Part shown: piece after piece, positions 17,041 through 18,539 of the stretch
How the letters are laid out: the number at the start of each line of letters is the position of its first letter
Position numbering within the stretch: the first letter of the stretch is position 1
DNA from: JABFRZ01 sp031413955
GTDB taxonomy: Bacteria; Planctomycetota; UBA1135; GCA-002686595
Reading direction: 5' to 3'
DNA length: 18,539 nucleotides
Assembly (NCBI GenBank): GCA_031413955.1
Contig: JANOGB010000566.1
Coordinates: 1 to 18,539, forward strand
Made by a program: the position numbers and the translations under genes
Notes under the pieces: model-generated
Databases searched by the model: none
What the model was told of the DNA's origin: nothing
What the model saw: only the letters and a program-made list of their open reading frames with translations

Positions 17041-17170
17041 TCAGCCGGGAGCGCCGGGCTCCAGCCCGGCCTTCTGCTCTGTCTCTTCTTCCTTCTTCTT
17101 CCTCCGAGTCAGCCAGAGAAAGAAGAAGAAGAAAACCGGAGCCGGGCTGGAGCCCGGCGCTCCCGGCTGA
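17041..17170. repeat. Long inverted repeat (copy 3) with 30-bp perfect arms
   Basis: The 30-nt arm at 17041-17070 (beginning TCAGCCGGGAGCGCC) is the exact reverse complement of 17141-17170. Each arm also contains its own GCCGGGCT-CC-AGCCCGGC hairpin, so the whole can form a cruciform. The 70-nt centre is pyrimidine-rich on the left and purine-rich on the right and is partly self-complementary. It lies 8 nt past the stop of the selenoprotein gene and upstream of paralog B. No target-site duplication is visible. Confidence 0.9.
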
Positions 17171-17178
17171 AACGGCCC

Positions 17179-18237
17179 TCAGTCGCCTAGCCGCTTCTCC
17201 AGCTCGGCCCGATAGCGCCACAGCTCGGAAACGTCGAGCGGCGGCTGCAAGTCGCGCAGGCCATCGCTCTTCTTCTGCACGCGCTCGAGCAGCACGCGCT
17301 GCGAGGGCGAGAGCCAGTCAACGGCCTCGCCTGAACTGCCGAGGCGCGCGTTGACGCGCACGCGCTGGAGGGGAGTCAGGGGCAGCAGGGCGTAGGGCGA
17401 AGCCCGCAGGTAGTACTCGTGGTCGTCGGCCTGGGCGGGGCGCGGTGCGGCCTCGAGCTCGCGGGCATCCGCGCCCAGGGTCACGCGGGCGGCGTCCAGG
17501 CGTTTTCCGGGCTCGACCCACACGCGCTGCGCGCAGCCCTCGGTGCGCGCCAGCTCGAGGAGGTCCGCGAACGGGATCCGCTCGGGCGCGTACTCGACCT
17601 CGACCACCTCGTGCCCGTCCAGCCAGCCGGCGCGCGTCGAGCGCACGCCCGCGAGCGAGCCGAGCACGCCTTCGCCGCGCCAGAAGCAGCTCATCGCGAA
17701 CACGGCGCGCTCCAGCGGTTCGCCCGCGAGCTCTTCACGCGCCAGGGTCAGGTAGCCTGGCACGGGACGCTTGGCGGCCAACAGGGCGGCCTGCATTCGC
17801 TCAGCGAGGGCGTCCGCCGCGTACACACCGTCCGCGCGCGCGACGATCTCGCGTCCGTCGGGCGCGAAGAAGCGCACGACCGGGTTGTTCCACGCAGGCT
17901 CGTGGTAGAGCTCGAGCAGCTCCACATCGTGCCCGCGTTCGTCGTTGGGCTTGTTGTTGTAGACGAGCACTGGCACGAACTCCTGCTCGATGGCGTCCAC
18001 CAGCAGCGGATGCGCGAGCGGCCCACGGCCGAACGCCTTGCACGTGCTTCAGCCGGGCACTTCCTGGAAGAAGAGCAGCACCGGTTTCCCGGAGCTCTTC
18101 GCCGCCGCGAAGGCAGCCTCGTGGTCGCGCTGCCACGCCACGCGCCCGAGCTCGACGGGCGTGGGGTCTTCGCAGGTGGGCTGACCGACGCAGGCGAGGA
18201 GAGCAAGGAGCATGGTGGGAATCCGCACGGCGGCCAC
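17179..18237 (-). CDS. Thioredoxin-like selenoprotein (U-x-x-C) with MsrA-like C-terminal domain
   Basis: A candidate 352-residue selenoprotein read through an in-frame TGA at 18049-18051 (codon 63). Both sides share one frame and one fold: before it, KSSGKPVLLFFQEVPG; after it, STCKAFGRGPLAHPLLVDAIEQEF. The TGA thus replaces the first Cys of a thioredoxin C-x-x-C, giving U63-S-T-C66. The cis-Pro region is PAWNNPVVRFFAPDGREIV (114-132). Residues about 177-245 resemble methionine sulfoxide reductase A: FAMSCFWRGEGVLGSLAGV (C184 as in GCFWxxE), then GWLDGHEVVEVEYAPERI, with the usual loop between missing. The VPGU motif recalls a known thioredoxin-like (seleno)protein family. The N-terminus has an LLAC lipobox-like stretch (C16), so export as a lipoprotein is possible. 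The start (GTG 18237; ATG 18213 in frame) is uncertain. A pseudogene reading is less likely given the motif and the hairpin. Confidence 0.82.
18014..18051 (-). promoter_or_regulatory. Sec codon TGA and candidate bacterial SECIS hairpin
   Basis: Counting from the base after UGA on the coding strand, nt 18-22 (CGGCC) pair with 26-30 (GGCCG) around a GUG loop at 23-25. A further GCG/CGC pairing (13-15 with 33-35) lies below a 2x2 internal loop. Bacterial SECIS elements are hairpins directly 3' of the UGA with a G-U in the apical loop about 16-37 nt downstream; this fits. It needs SelB and tRNA-Sec, which are not in the window. Confidence 0.65.
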
Positions 18238-18282
18238 TCTACGGAAAGCCGGTCGCCGTTGGACCGGCCTTTCGTTCCGGGG

Positions 18283-18432
18283 CTACTCGCTCTGCCCTTG
18301 CGCCGCCGCCGCCAGGCTCGCCAGCTTCGTGCCGTCCACCAGGGCGTATCCGTGCCCGCGCGCGCGCCATACTCCCACTGAGCCTCGCTCGGCAGCGTGA
18401 GGCCAAGGCGCGTGCAAACATCATTGGGGCTT
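18283..18432 (-). pseudogene. Remnant of a formylglycine-generating-enzyme (FGE/SUMF1-like) domain
   Basis: On the minus strand the reading SPNDVCTRLGLTLPSEAQWEYGARAGTDTPWW closely matches the FGE-sulfatase domain core (W-N-D-V, then L-P-S/T-E-A-x-W-E-Y-x-A-R-A-G-T). At about 18335-18341 the match moves to another frame (DGTKLASLAAAAQGQSE) and ends at TAG 18283-18285, well before the roughly 100 further residues an intact domain would have. Upstream, the frame meets a TGA directly before SPNDV. It is therefore a broken fragment, not a gene. Intact family members mature sulfatases or are lyase-like enzymes; this piece cannot serve the sulfatase at 4491. Confidence 0.6.
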
Positions 18433-18539
18433 CAGGAAGTTGTGTGGGTCGAGGTCATGGAGGGAGAGGTTGGCGAGAGGGTGTGGTGCTCGCTCGTCGG
18501 GGCCCCGCCGTGCGCGGAAGCGAGGTGGCCGGCCCGGTG
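18433..18539. other. Right edge, no confident gene
   Basis: On the minus strand one frame is open from the window edge and ends LANLSLHDLDPHNFLKPQ before the TGA at 18421-18423. That looks like a plausible C-terminus of a protein entering from the right, but about 39 codons are too few to identify. Nothing else is evident. Confidence 0.2.

Noticed and set aside
17071..17140. Polypyrimidine/polypurine centre of the repeat as a CRISPR or microsatellite
   Set aside because: There are no regularly spaced direct repeats; it is the partly self-complementary loop region of an inverted repeat.
15608..17170. 520-codon open frame on the plus strand
   Set aside because: It is the reverse-strand shadow of DUF1028 paralog B, and its end runs into the inverted repeat.
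17179..18000. Stand-alone 273-residue protein starting at GTG 18000
   Set aside because: It would start inside the thioredoxin fold without its active site. The same frame continues upstream through the TGA, so it is better read as one selenoprotein.

Overview
This is GC-rich bacterial chromosome with mostly single genes and short operons. No phage, CRISPR, rRNA or tRNA is visible. The gene content most resembles Planctomycetota: a secreted formylglycine-type sulfatase, a remnant of a formylglycine-generating-enzyme domain, secreted DUF1028 proteins with long C-terminal beta domains, and a thioredoxin-like selenoprotein. That placement is inference; another GC-rich environmental phylum is possible.

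Layout. 1-2425 (minus): a secreted alpha/beta hydrolase overlapping a TPR lipoprotein by ATGA. 2648-3877 (plus): a membrane acyltransferase. 3992-6828 (minus): a zinc-ribbon protein, a sulfatase and a 5'-nucleotidase, probably one transcription unit. 6829-7306: a gene-free stretch rich in inverted repeats. 7307-10047 (plus): transketolase coupled to a TVP38/VTT membrane protein. 10073-12455: dapD (minus), a peptide deformylase-like gene (plus) and an M20 deacylase (minus) broken by a 2-nt frameshift; dapD and the M20 enzyme could both serve diaminopimelate/lysine synthesis. 12521-16984: two paralogous secreted DUF1028 proteins (both minus) on either side of a plus-strand MarR-protoglobin operon that has its own promoter, a palindromic operator and an intrinsic terminator. 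17179-18237 (minus): a thioredoxin-like gene with an in-frame TGA in a U-S-T-C redox motif, a hairpin just after it, and an MsrA-like C-terminal domain. 18283-18432: a broken formylglycine-generating-enzyme-like fragment.

The most striking item is the 17179-18237 gene. Conventional gene calling splits it at the TGA; read through, it is a 352-residue selenoprotein candidate with a second, methionine-sulfoxide-reductase-like module. Next are the MarR-protoglobin cassette, where a four-cysteine regulator tail suggests gas or redox sensing, and the DUF1028 pair, where predicted signal-peptide cleavage would expose an N-terminal threonine as expected of an Ntn hydrolase. A family of long inverted repeats, with one compensatory base-pair change between copies, lies just 3' of genes at three places.
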